NCBI GenBank assembly: GCA_001724275.1
Contig: MEDZ01000006.1
Location: 62,001 to 126,000, forward strand
Direction: 5' to 3'
Source of the DNA: Gemmatimonadetes bacterium SCN 70-22
GTDB lineage: Bacteria > Gemmatimonadota > Gemmatimonadetes > Gemmatimonadales > Gemmatimonadaceae
Length of the DNA: 64,000 bases
Of the stretch, positions 9,314 to 17,886 are shown one piece after another. The notes under the pieces are model-generated. The model saw only the letters and a program-made list of their open reading frames with translations. It searched no databases and was not told where the DNA came from. The translations under genes were made by a program, and so were the position numbers. Position 1 is the first letter of the stretch. Each line of letters starts with the position of its first letter.

Positions 9314-10798
9314 CTAGCGGGGGAGCGCCAGCCGCGCGTAACGTCGCGCGGCCGTGTCGTTCCGCTGCAGGCGGTAGCGCTCCGCCATGCGCTCGTAGAC
9401 CCGGCGAACGTCGGGGTGCGTCGAGTCGACATACCGCGCCTGGTTGGCGAGCGCGCGCTGGAAGAGCGAGTCCGCCAGGCGGAAGTCGCCCTTGCGTGCG
9501 TACACCCGCGCGAGCTTCGACAGGTCGAGCCCGTATCCGGCGTTGTCGTTGCCGAAGAGCTGCTGCCGGATGTCGATCGCGCGGCGATAGAGCCCGATGG
9601 CCTCGTCGAGCCGCCCGAGGGCCAGCCGGATGTCGGCGTAGGCCGCCAGGGCGCCGGCATACGCGGTATGGTGCCGGCCGAGCGAACGCTCGAACACGGC
9701 GATGACGTCGCGTTGCACCTGCTCGGCGTCGGCGGGGCGCCCGGCACTGATGTAGATGGCCACCAGTCCCTGTGAGTAGTCGGCCACGTTCGGATGCGAT
9801 GGCCCGTATGCGCGGCGCTGGATCACGAGCCCGGCGCGGGCCAGGCGCTCGGCCTCCTCGAACCGGCCGCGTTGCGCCAGGAGCATCGCCAGGTCGCCCA
9901 TGGCCCAGCTGGTGCGGATGTGGTCCTCGCCGAGCGTCGCGCGGCTCGTGGCGAGGGCCCCGCGCATGAGCGATTCCGCCTGCGCCGTGTCGCCGCGTGC
10001 CTCGAGGATGACGTCGGCCAGGCGCAGCTGGAGATATGCGGCATCGCTGCTCCGCGCCCCCGCGGCCGACTGGTACAGGGCAATGGCTTCGCGCAGCTCT
10101 GCCTCCGCCTCGGCCAGCCGGCCGAGCCGGCGCAGATAGGCCGCGTGTCGCTCCAGGCTGGCCCCGATCCGCGGGTCGCCCGGTTCGAGCGTGGCGCGCC
10201 GGATCGCGAGCGCGCGTCGCGACATTTCTTCTGCGCCTCGCAGGTCCTGCAGGTAGATCGCCAGCCCGGCGCGTTGCGCGAGTATCGCGGCCGTCGCCGG
10301 GTGGCGCGCGCCGTACCGCATGGTGCGGATGGCCTGTGCCCGCTGCGCCAGCGAGTCCGCCTCGCGGTAACGCCCTGTCCTGCGGAGGACCTCCGTGAGA
10401 TAGAACAACGTCTCTGCGACCTCGACATGGTCGGCGCCCAGCCGGGCGACGCGCAAGGCCAGGGAGCGCTCCAGCTCCGATTGCGCCGTCCCGTACTGGG
10501 CCATGGTCATGTGGACGCGCGCCATGGCTTCCAGCATTCGCGCCTGCACCAGGGGCTGTCCTCGCAACGCCTCCAGCTGCGTTGCGCCGCGGCTCAGCAG
10601 GTCCTCCGCCGTCACCGCGCCTCGCCCTGACGTCGGGAGCGAGGCGTCGAAGAGCCCGACGAGGAAACCGGTGACGCTCTCGGATTGGCCCAGCGACTGC
10701 TCGGCGTCGGCCAGGGCGCGCTGCGCGCGGACGCGCTCACGCTCCGCCACCGTCGCCTGCCTAACGGCCACCCCGGCTCCGAGCGCGAGCGAGAGCAC
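9314..10798 (-). pseudogene. TPR C-terminal half of a Ser/Thr protein kinase, catalytic domain deleted
   Basis: The frame starts inside a transmembrane helix (VLSLALGAGVAV). It continues with the juxtamembrane coiled stretch and the FLVGLFDASLPTSGRG/LLSRGA motif that in TPR-type Pkn kinases follows the kinase and membrane domains. At least eight tetratricopeptide repeats then run to the end (for example LERSLALRVARLGADH, ARAGLVIQRRAYGPSHPN). No kinase motifs (GxGxxG, HRDLKPxN, DFG) occur upstream. Instead the frame runs directly into the N-terminal coding sequence of an ECF sigma factor in another frame. The GTG at 10798 is only the first usable initiator in the truncated frame. It is therefore probably a remnant. 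Coupled translation of a membrane-anchored TPR protein behind the sigma fragment cannot be excluded. Confidence 0.75.
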
Positions 10799-11036
10799 CG
10801 CCGCCGCGGCGGCCGCCGACTCCGCGCGACAGCTTCAGGTACGCCTCGTGGACCAGCGCCGTGGCGTGCATGGTCCGGTCGCCCAACTCGCGACGCAGTT
10901 GCCGGCGGGCAATGGCGCGCAAGTCGTCGTACAGGAGGGGGATGACGCGATCCAGGGCCTCGCGGTCACCGCCGCGCGCCGCGCGGAGGAGCCGCGTTAC
11001 CTCGCCACCGGCGGTGTTGGCCGAGCCTGGCTGCAT
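10761..11036 (-). pseudogene. ECF sigma factor N-terminal fragment (TIGR02999-like), truncated
   Basis: From ATG 11036 the frame encodes EVTRLLRAARGGDREALDRV, then a YDDLRAIARRQLRRE segment and ATALVHEAYLKL. These are the unmistakable region 1.2/2.1 signatures of ECF factors that accompany Ser/Thr kinases. After about residue 60 (around 10830) the similarity stops abruptly in low-complexity Gly/Arg sequence, and a TAG follows at 10761. Sigma regions 2.2 to 4.2 (normally about 120 more residues) are gone, so it cannot work as a sigma factor. The TPR kinase tail begins a few bases downstream in a different frame. This points to one deletion removing the end of the sigma gene and the whole kinase domain. 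A GTG at 11057 is an alternative start. Confidence 0.75.
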
Positions 11037-11218
11037 GGTCTCCGTGGGCTGGTGCACGGAGAATCTGGGTCCTCCCGGCTCGATCTACAAGGAGAAACCC
11101 GGTGGGTGATACGAGATGTCCGCCGGGCCCCCGGAATTCCGCAATTCCTGGATACGGCCAAACGCTCGGCGAGGCCGTCGCGCCGCCGCGCGCCCCACCG
11201 ACCACCGGAGAAATCATC

Positions 11219-11878
11219 ATGCATCGCTTCAACACCGTCGTGCGCCGCGTCATGGTTGGCGCCACGGCGCTCGCCATCGTCGCATCCGTCTCGGCCATGT
11301 CGGCCGCGCCGTCGCATGTGCACGCCAGTGCCATGGTCCCCGCCGACGCCTGGCTGAAGAGGCTCCACGGCAAGCACCGCCAGCTGTTCGACTCCCTGTC
11401 GTCGTCCGGCGGCATCGCGCTCATCCACATCCTCAACTTCTACGACACCTACAACAAGGCGTACCGCGTCCCGGACACCGACATCAACGCCATCGGCACC
11501 TTCTATGGCATGACGACCTTCATGGGGGTCAACGACGCGATGTGGGCGAAGTACCGCATCGGCGAGTTCCTCGGCGAGAAGGACGCCAATGGAGTGCCGG
11601 CGACGAAGAACCCGTGGCGTGAAGCGCCGACGATCCTCGGCATGGAATTGCGCCAGGCCAGCATCGTAGCGCTGCAGAAGCGTGGCGCCACGTTCATTCT
11701 CTGCAACAACTCCCTCGGCATCCTCTCCGGGATGCTGGCAAAGGCCCGCGGCCTCGACGCGGACGCGGTGCTCGCCGACATGAAGGCGAACATCCTGCCT
11801 GACGTGGAGTTGATTCCGGGGATGGTGGTGGCGATCGACCAGGCGCACGCCGCCGGCGTGAGCTACCATCGCCAGTGA
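11219..11878 (+). CDS. Secreted DsrE/DsrF-like family protein
   Basis: A 219-aa exported protein. A Sec-type signal (HRFNTVVRRVMVGATALAIV...SAMSAAPSHVHA) covers roughly residues 1-38. The mature part has the DsrE-fold pattern: the strand-loop GIALIHILNFYDTY, then LRQASIVALQKRGATFILCNNSL with a Cys at the position of the reactive Cys in sulfur-relay proteins, LARARGL-type helices, and the C-terminal DVELIPGMVVAIDQAHAAGVSY typical of this periplasmic subfamily. The start is fixed by GGAG at 11207-11210, 8 nt before the ATG; an upstream in-frame extension has no signal character. It stands alone, with a hairpin terminator immediately downstream. The role (sulfur relay or redox) is inferred from the fold only. 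Confidence 0.75.
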   Translation: MHRFNTVVRRVMVGATALAIVASVSAMSAAPSHVHASAMVPADAWLKRLHGKHRQLFDSLSSSGGIALIHILNFYDTYNKAYRVPDTDINAIGTFYGMTTFMGVNDAMWAKYRIGEFLGEKDANGVPATKNPWREAPTILGMELRQASIVALQKRGATFILCNNSLGILSGMLAKARGLDADAVLADMKANILPDVELIPGMVVAIDQAHAAGVSYHRQ

Positions 11879-11888
11879 CGTGCGGGGA

Positions 11889-11924
11889 GGCGCCGACCGT
11901 CATCCTCATCGGGCGGTCGGCGCC
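11889..11924 (+). terminator. Hairpin terminator after the DsrE-like gene
   Basis: An 11-bp perfect stem GGCGCCGACCG (11889-11899) pairs with CGGTCGGCGCC (11914-11924) around a 14-nt loop, beginning 11 nt after the stop codon. There is no U-tract. Confidence 0.6.
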
Positions 11925-11927
11925 GAG

Positions 11928-11963
11928 GGTGCCGTGTAGCGCCGGGGGTGCCGTGTAGCGCCG
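11928..11963. repeat. Tandem duplication, two 17-bp copies
   Basis: GGTGCCGTGTAGCGCCG occurs at 11928-11944 and again at 11947-11963. It lies between the terminator and the convergent DUF362 gene. No function is apparent. Confidence 0.7.
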
Positions 11964-11978
11964 CGGCGCTGTCGCGCC

Positions 11979-12974
11979 TCACCCCAGCGCGAGAATCCCG
12001 CGAAGCCGCTCGGCGTACGCGGCGCTCGCGGCATCGCCGGTCACGATCTCGACCTCGGTTGGCGACGTGGCGCCGAGCCCCAGCTCCACCGCCCGCGCGA
12101 TCTGTTCCTGCTCGAAGATGCGCCGGTCCATGATCGCGGGGTTGGAGCCCAGTTCCTTGAGGACCGCGAGCCCCACCGCATCGACGGCGATGCGGTCGTC
12201 GCCCACGAGCATCACGTTGCCCGCCTTCCGCGTGCCGTGCGACGGCCCGCCGTCGGTGAAGGCGGAGACACCATCCAGGACGATGAGCTGCGGCGCGTAC
12301 GCCGCGTTGAGCTCGGCGATCATGCGCCGCATGTGAGGCGAGCGATGCATCGTGCGCCTGACGGGCTTCGGCGTGAGTCCGACCGCGAGCTTGAGCGACA
12401 TGGTGAAGACGCCGCCGTAGCCGTGCGTCTTGAGGCAGCAGGTCGTGACGAGATACTCCGCGCTCGCGACCATGCGCGGGATGTGGAAGCCGTCCGGCCA
12501 GTGCGATGCGCCCTGGGGAAAGAAGTCCCAGTCGTCGTCGCCCAGCGCCTCGAAATCGACGACGCCGAAGCGGAGGGTGCTGGCGAGGTCGAAGATCGCC
12601 TTCTGTTCCATGACGCCGCGCGTTCGCGGCGGGCCGCTGGACTCGCCCAGGGTGATGGAGCGCGCTCCCCGCTCGCGGAGTTCGACAACGAGCTGGGAGA
12701 GGGTGTCGTTGTGCGTCGAACCCGGTGCCTCGTCGGCGGAATTGAAGTTCGGCTTCAGCACCACGCGCCGGCCGTCGATACCCCGGGGAGCGAAGAGCTT
12801 CAGCGCCTCGCTCACCCCGTGCGCGCGGTCGCTGGTGCGGACGAGGGCAACGCGGCTCGTCCGTCGCGGCGTGGGAAGGACGGGCGCCACGGCACCGAAT
12901 GCGGGGAGGATGGCGAGCCCAGCCGACGTGCGCAGGAAGTCGCGGCGGTGCAGCGGGTGTGCGGGGATGCGCAT
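11979..12974 (-). CDS. DUF362 domain protein with Tat signal
   Basis: A 331-aa protein beginning with a twin-arginine signal (HRRDFLRTSAGLAILPAFG), so probably folded before export, as cofactor proteins are. The body has DUF362 landmarks: VLKPNFNSADEAPGSTHND, ITLGESSGP, a VTTCCLKTHGYGGVFTMSLK segment and DRIAVDAVGLAVL. The domain is found in Fe-S-associated proteins of unknown reaction. The Cys pair (TCC) and the Lys that follows are conserved features. The C-terminal ferredoxin half present in some relatives is absent here. It diverges from the small lipoprotein at 13229, with 254 bp of GC-rich spacer between them in which I see no clear promoter. The domain is secure; the function is unknown. 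Confidence 0.85.
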   Translation of the reverse strand: MRIPAHPLHRRDFLRTSAGLAILPAFGAVAPVLPTPRRTSRVALVRTSDRAHGVSEALKLFAPRGIDGRRVVLKPNFNSADEAPGSTHNDTLSQLVVELRERGARSITLGESSGPPRTRGVMEQKAIFDLASTLRFGVVDFEALGDDDWDFFPQGASHWPDGFHIPRMVASAEYLVTTCCLKTHGYGGVFTMSLKLAVGLTPKPVRRTMHRSPHMRRMIAELNAAYAPQLIVLDGVSAFTDGGPSHGTRKAGNVMLVGDDRIAVDAVGLAVLKELGSNPAIMDRRIFEQEQIARAVELGLGATSPTEVEIVTGDAASAAYAERLRGILALG

Positions 12975-13228
12975 CTGGACCTCCGAAGCCCGTCCCGGCG
13001 GGAAGGCCGGGGCCTACGTCCCCACGATGGGGAGGGGGGCGGGGGAGGGGCTATCGGGCAGGTGCCTGGGGCGACGTCAGGCAAGGGGGAGCGGGGAGGT
13101 ACGCCGAAGGCGCCGTCCCTCGGAATGGTCGAGGTCCCTACGCCGCCAAGCACCCTTGCCCTAATGACCGAAAGACGGCATCGTTGCTCGACCGTCAGGC
13201 AGTCTCCCCTCACCGTGCAGGAGGAACC

Positions 13229-13681
13229 ATGCGCCGATACGTTGCCGCCCTCGCCCTGTCAGCGCTGAGCGCGCTGGCCTGTGCCAAGAAGGAACAGCCC
13301 GCCGCCGACAGCGCCGCGATGGCGCCGGCCCCCGCGGCGATGACCGACGCCGACTTCTCCGGAACCTGGACCGGGATGGCGAAGCTGGCCGGAACCGACT
13401 CCGTCATCGCGCACTGGACGCAGGTGTGTGGCGGCGGGACGTGCCTGGGGACGTCGGTCGAGGCTCCCGACACGGTGAAGTCGACGTACGCGATCGAGGC
13501 GGACAGTTCACATGGCGTGACCTCGCCGTATGTGGACAAGGCGATGGGAGGGGCCCGAGTCGTGGATCACTGGATTGCGCGCGTGAGCGGAGGGACGGTG
13601 CAGGGGCACGGCTGGTTCGTGCTGGCCGACAAGCCCGATTCGGTGGTGGCGCGGTACACGTTCGAGGGGACGCGGAAGTAG
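13229..13681 (+). CDS. Small lipoprotein, unknown function
   Basis: A 150-aa protein with an obvious type II signal: MRRYVAALALSALSALAC, lipobox Cys18. A short Ala/Pro-rich linker follows, then a compact domain beginning DFSGTWTGMAKLAGTDSV that resembles small beta-barrel or lipocalin-like secreted domains. A Cys pair (CGGGTC) may form a disulfide. The start is strongly supported by AGGAGG ending a few bases before the ATG. It is not in an operon with its neighbours. I do not recognise a named family. Confidence 0.75.
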   Translation: MRRYVAALALSALSALACAKKEQPAADSAAMAPAPAAMTDADFSGTWTGMAKLAGTDSVIAHWTQVCGGGTCLGTSVEAPDTVKSTYAIEADSSHGVTSPYVDKAMGGARVVDHWIARVSGGTVQGHGWFVLADKPDSVVARYTFEGTRK

Positions 13682-13716
13682 CGCCGAGCGCGCGCCGCGG
13701 TGCTCGCGGGCGTGTC

Positions 13717-13920
13717 GGGCAGACTCTCCGCAACAGTTCGCTCGTCACGGCCGACTACGGCGGCTCGGCCAAGCTCCCGCTGGCCGAGTGCATCACGTCG
13801 ACCACGTGCATCGGCGGGCAGTACTATCGCACGGAGCTCAACGAGTCGCTCCTCGGCGGATTCGGCTACGCCAGCGCCGGGCTCGAGCCCGTCTCCGCGG
13901 TCATCACGCAAGCCTGCTAG
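13717..13920 (+). pseudogene. Possible gene fragment, C-terminal remnant of a secreted protein
   Basis: The stretch 13682-14036 has no intact gene. In one frame, 13717-13920 encodes a coil-poor stretch with protein-like composition (NSSLVTADYGGSAKLPLAE, then ITSTTCIGGQYYRTELNESL) ending in a Cys before TAG. It has none of the Arg/Pro-rich look of antisense frames here. There is no start codon with a ribosome site, and the frame merges upstream into an out-of-frame reading of the lipoprotein gene. It may be the tail of a deleted gene. The rest of the interval holds only a hairpin at 13968-13999. Confidence 0.35.
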
Positions 13921-13967
13921 ATCGCGGGGCAGTCGTCGTCGGCCGGTCTCGACGCCCGTGAACGGCA

Positions 13968-13999
13968 ACGGCGCGCACCGGAACCCTGGTGCGCGCCGT
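13968..13999 (-). terminator. Hairpin terminator after the Ig-repeat lipoprotein gene
   Basis: A 12-bp perfect stem ACGGCGCGCACC (13968-13979) pairs with GGTGCGCGCCGT (13988-13999) around an 8-nt loop. It lies 37 nt past the stop of the minus-strand gene at 14037. Confidence 0.6.
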
Positions 14000-14036
14000 C
14001 GACTGGCATTCGCGTCGGGGCGACGCTACGCAGGCA

Positions 14037-17000
14037 TCACGTTCCCGTCGCCCTGAATACCAGGACGAAGGTGCGTCCGCCGATGACCGTCGTCGCGGTC
14101 ACGGTGTTCGGGCCCGGCGTGGAGCCCAGGTACCAGAGCTGGGTCCCCGACGACTGCGCACGCCCGAGTGGCCCCGAGTACTCCAGCAGCTGGGTGACGT
14201 TGCCGGTGGCCCCGAAGCGGCCACCACCCTGCGTGATGGTGAAGGTCACGAGCTGGTTCGCGATCGGTTGGTTGTTCGCGTCCCGCACGAAGACTCCGAC
14301 CCGGACGGGGATGCTGTCGCCCGCTGCCGCGGTGACCGTGGATTCGTACGTCGCGTTGTCATAATCCATCATGACGTACGCGGTGAAGACCTGCGGGCTG
14401 TTGGTCAGCGCCCCGCTGGTCGCCGACACCGTATTGAGGACGAGCGAGTTCCCGAGCGTCCAGCTCCCCAGCGACGCGATGCCACTGGCATCGGTCGTGG
14501 CTGGGTTGGCCCCGGTGATGTTCCCTCCGCCCGCCGTGACGGCGAACGAGACCGACACGCCCTGCACGGGATTGTTGTACTGGTCCACGACCTTCACGCT
14601 CGGCGTCCGGACGGCGTCGAAGACGGCGCCCGAGTCCGGGTCGACGGAGTTCTTGAGGAGGGTGGCGGCCGCACCGGCGGTCGCCGATGCGGTGAACGTC
14701 GCCGCGGGAAGGGCGCCGACGGTTGCGCTCAGCGTGTTGTTGTTGCTGCCGGCGGTGGTGCCCAGCGTCCATCCGCCAACCGTCGCGATGCCGGAGGCGT
14801 TGGTCGTGACGGTCGCCGATCCCGTGATCGACCCGCCACCACTGGTGACGGCGAACGTCACGTTCGCGCCGTTGATGGGGTTGGAGTTGACGTCGCGCAC
14901 GACGACGCTGGGCGCGGTGGCTACCGCCGCCGCCACGCTCGCCGTCTGGTTGTTCCCTGCGTTGATGGTGATCGACGCGGGGACGGGCGCCGTCCCCGTG
15001 GCGGTGAAGGTCGCGGGGCTTCCGGCGATCGCACCACTCGTCGCGCTGAGCGAGTTCGCACCCGCAAGCGTCCCGAGGATCCACCCGCCGACCGTCGCGA
15101 TGCCCGAGGCGTTGGTCTGCACGGTTGCCGGACCGCTGATCGAGCCGCCGCCACTGGCGACGCCGAACGTGACGCTCACCCCCGCCACCGGATTGCCGTG
15201 GCTGTCGGTGATACGGACGGCTGGGGCGGTGGCCACCGCGTAGCCTGCGACGGCGGTCTGCGCGTCGCCGGCGTGCTTGGTGAGCTGCGCTGCGGGGCCG
15301 GCGACACCGGTCGCGCTGAAGGTGACGGGGACGATGCCGGCCGCCGTCGCCTGCAGGGTGTTCGGCCCCACCGTCGTTCCGAGCGTCCAGGTCGTCAGGG
15401 TGGCGACGCCGAGGGCATTCGTCATGACGGCGCCCACCGGGGCCACCGCCCCGCCACCGCCCGTGACGCTGAAGGTGACGGCGATGTTGGGCATGGGATT
15501 GCCGAACCCGTCACGCACGAAGACGCTGGGCGGCGTCACGACCGCGGACCCCGCCGTCGCGACCTGGCCATTCCCGGCGTTGACCTGCATCGTCGCGAGG
15601 GACTGGATCGCCGTCGCGTTGAAGGTGACCGGGCTCCCTGCGAGCCCGTTGCTACTGGCGGTAACGGTGTTGGCCCCCGGCGTCCCGCCGAGCACCCACA
15701 CCTCGAGCATCGCCAGCCCGGCGGCGTTGGTCTGGACCATCGACGCCCCATTGATGGCGCCGCCGCCCGTCGTGACGGCGAAGGTCACGCGTGTCCCCGC
15801 ACCCACCGGATTGTCGTTGGCGTCGAGCACGCGAACCGTCGGGTCGATCGGCAGGGGGAGTCCCACGCCGCCGACCTGGTTGTCGCCGGCGTACTTCACC
15901 ATCTTCGCCGCGGGTCCGGGGATCGCGGTGGCCGAGATCGTCGTCCCGGCCACGCCTGCGGCAGCGACGCTGGCCGTGAGGGTGTTGGGGTTCCCCGCCA
16001 CCGTCTTGCCGAGCGTCCAGCTGGTCGCGCTCGCGATTCCCTGCGCGTTGGTCTTGACCGGGGTCACAGGTGCAACGACGCCCCCGCCGCTCGAGACGGC
16101 GAAGGTCACCTCGGCCCCCGCGATCGGATGGCCCAGGGCGTCCTTCACGATCACGCTTGGCGCCACGGCGACGGCGGCGCCGGCAATGGCCGTCTGGTCG
16201 TTTCCGGCGTGCACGGCGATCGTCGCCGCCGTCTGGATCGCGGTCGCGGTGAAGGTCAGCGGGCTACCCACGAGCGTCCCGCTCGTCGCGAGGAGCCTGT
16301 GCTCGCCGGCCGCCGGCCCGAGCTTCCACCCGCCGACGGTGGCGATCCCCTGGGCATCGGTCTTCACGGTGGCGTCACCGACGATCGTCCCCCCGCCGCT
16401 CGCCACGGCAAAGGTCACGGCGGCGTTCGCGACGACATTGCCGTTGGAGTCCGTCACCCGCACGGCGGGCGCCGTCGGGAGCAGCGTGCCGGCGGCTGCG
16501 GTGAGGTTGTCACCCGTCACCTTCTCGATGCGGGCTGCCGCTCCGGTCGTCCCCGTCGCGCTGAAGGACACCGGCGGCACCCCCGTGGCACGCGCCGACA
16601 GCGCGTTGGCGCCGACCACCGTACCGAGCACCCATCCGCTCACGGTCGCCGTCCCAGTGGCATCCGTCTTCACGAGCGCGGGAGCCACCGTTCCCCCACC
16701 GCCGGTGACGGTGAACGTCACGTCGACGTCGGGGACCGGGTTGCCTAACGCATCCTTCACCAGGACACTGGGTGGCACCGCCACCGTCGTCCCCGCGATG
16801 GCCGACTGGTTGTTGCCCGCCTTGATGGCCAGCGTCGCCGCCACTCCCGCACGGCCGGAGGCAGCGAACGTCAGCGGATTCCCGGCCAGCGCGGGAGCGG
16901 TGGTCACCGTCAGCGTGTTGTTGCCGGTCCCCGCCCCCGATCCCAGGATCCAGTTGGTCACGCTGGCGATGCCGCCGACGGTCTGCACCGTCACGGCGGT

Positions 17001-17552
17001 CGCGTTCGAGTTGAGCTTCCCCCCGCCGGAGGTCACGGTGAAGGTGACGGCTGTCGGGGTGACGACGATGTTGTCGTTGGCGTCGGTGACCTTCACGCTC
17101 GGCGGGACCGCGACAGCCGTCCCGACGATGGCCGACTGGTCCATCCCTGCATTCGGCACCACCTTGGCGGCCGCGCCAGCCCTCGTGGACGCGGTGAAGG
17201 TCGTCGACCGGCCGGCGGCCGTCACGGCCAGGGTATTCCCGCCGACGGTTGCGGCGAGCTTCCAGCTGGCGGAGGCCTTGCCGTCTGCCCCGGTCTGCAC
17301 CGTGGCTGGCGTGACGCTCCCGCCGGCCGAGGGGACGAAGGTGACGGCAACATTTGCCGCCGGTCCGTTCACGCCCGACACGATGACCGAAATCGGGACT
17401 TCGGTACCGACCACCACGTCGGCATATGCGGCGGGGACCCCGGAGGCGGGCGCCACGCTGCGAATCGCCGGCGCCGAAATGGGGTCGTCCTTGGAGCAGG
17501 AAGCGGTGATCGCCACCATGGCGAGCACGGTCAAGAACTTGAATGGACGCAC
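14037..17552 (-). CDS. Large lipoprotein built of eleven Ig-like (invasin/Big_1-type) repeats
   Basis: About 1,171 aa. A short N-terminus with PFKFLTVLAMVAITASC ends in a lipobox, predicting an acylated, probably surface-exposed protein. The remainder is about eleven repeats of roughly 100 residues. Each has a xPSVxVxDxxGNPV strand, VTFxVxSGGG, then GxATVxGWxLGxxxGxNTLxATxxG, joined by linkers such as INAGNNQTA. This is the bacterial Ig-like pattern of invasins and intimins, used for adhesion or as a stalk. No catalytic or binding head is visible; repeat 11 is the most divergent and ends the protein. The GTG at 17552 is preferred over the longer frame from 17609, because it opens the signal peptide and follows GTGAGGG. 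The repeats create long antisense frames that are not genes. Confidence 0.85.
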   Translation of the reverse strand: MRPFKFLTVLAMVAITASCSKDDPISAPAIRSVAPASGVPAAYADVVVGTEVPISVIVSGVNGPAANVAVTFVPSAGGSVTPATVQTGADGKASASWKLAATVGGNTLAVTAAGRSTTFTASTRAGAAAKVVPNAGMDQSAIVGTAVAVPPSVKVTDANDNIVVTPTAVTFTVTSGGGKLNSNATAVTVQTVGGIASVTNWILGSGAGTGNNTLTVTTAPALAGNPLTFAASGRAGVAATLAIKAGNNQSAIAGTTVAVPPSVLVKDALGNPVPDVDVTFTVTGGGGTVAPALVKTDATGTATVSGWVLGTVVGANALSARATGVPPVSFSATGTTGAAARIEKVTGDNLTAAAGTLLPTAPAVRVTDSNGNVVANAAVTFAVASGGGTIVGDATVKTDAQGIATVGGWKLGPAAGEHRLLATSGTLVGSPLTFTATAIQTAATIAVHAGNDQTAIAGAAVAVAPSVIVKDALGHPIAGAEVTFAVSSGGGVVAPVTPVKTNAQGIASATSWTLGKTVAGNPNTLTASVAAAGVAGTTISATAIPGPAAKMVKYAGDNQVGGVGLPLPIDPTVRVLDANDNPVGAGTRVTFAVTTGGGAINGASMVQTNAAGLAMLEVWVLGGTPGANTVTASSNGLAGSPVTFNATAIQSLATMQVNAGNGQVATAGSAVVTPPSVFVRDGFGNPMPNIAVTFSVTGGGGAVAPVGAVMTNALGVATLTTWTLGTTVGPNTLQATAAGIVPVTFSATGVAGPAAQLTKHAGDAQTAVAGYAVATAPAVRITDSHGNPVAGVSVTFGVASGGGSISGPATVQTNASGIATVGGWILGTLAGANSLSATSGAIAGSPATFTATGTAPVPASITINAGNNQTASVAAAVATAPSVVVRDVNSNPINGANVTFAVTSGGGSITGSATVTTNASGIATVGGWTLGTTAGSNNNTLSATVGALPAATFTASATAGAAATLLKNSVDPDSGAVFDAVRTPSVKVVDQYNNPVQGVSVSFAVTAGGGNITGANPATTDASGIASLGSWTLGNSLVLNTVSATSGALTNSPQVFTAYVMMDYDNATYESTVTAAAGDSIPVRVGVFVRDANNQPIANQLVTFTITQGGGRFGATGNVTQLLEYSGPLGRAQSSGTQLWYLGSTPGPNTVTATTVIGGRTFVLVFRATGT

Positions 17553-17762
17553 GAGACCAACCCTCACGACAAGTGATGATGGAGGCGCCGCGCGCGCGCG
17601 ACAGCGCACGCGCTCGCGCTTGCATCGCTCCTTATGGAAGACGCATGCGCGAAGGTTGGGGATACTTCATCCGCGACCACCGTGCAGCGCTCTCGCACGA
17701 GGGAGGACGCACCTTTCGTGCCGAACCCGGGTACCAGCGTCCCGTGCCCACGTCCGTGGGGT

Positions 17763-17828
17763 CGCGCGCGAGGGCGCGCGAGGGCGCGCGAGGGGGCGCG
17801 CGAGGGGGCGCGCGAGGGCGCGCGAGGG
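17763..17828. repeat. G-rich tandem array, six 10-12 bp units
   Basis: Units are CGCGCGAGGG with one or two extra G or a CG extension. The array ends 58 bp before the octaheme cytochrome gene and occupies the only notable part of the 334-bp gap 17553-17886. On the plus strand it would lie in that gene's 5' leader if transcription starts upstream. The rest of the gap shows no gene. Confidence 0.8.
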
Positions 17829-17886
17829 CGCCTGGTGACGGCCAGTCGCCCATCCGTTTGACGGGAGCCGTACCGGGAGGGAGTGT

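Noticed and set aside
13989-16748. Long open frame (919 codons) on the plus strand
   Set aside because: It lies antisense to the Ig-repeat lipoprotein gene. The product is Arg/Gly/His-rich without domains, as expected from the complement of a GC-rich repetitive gene.
15277-17838. Second long plus-strand frame (853 codons)
   Set aside because: Also antisense to the Ig repeats. Its apparent VALKVTG-like repeats are the mirror of the real repeats.
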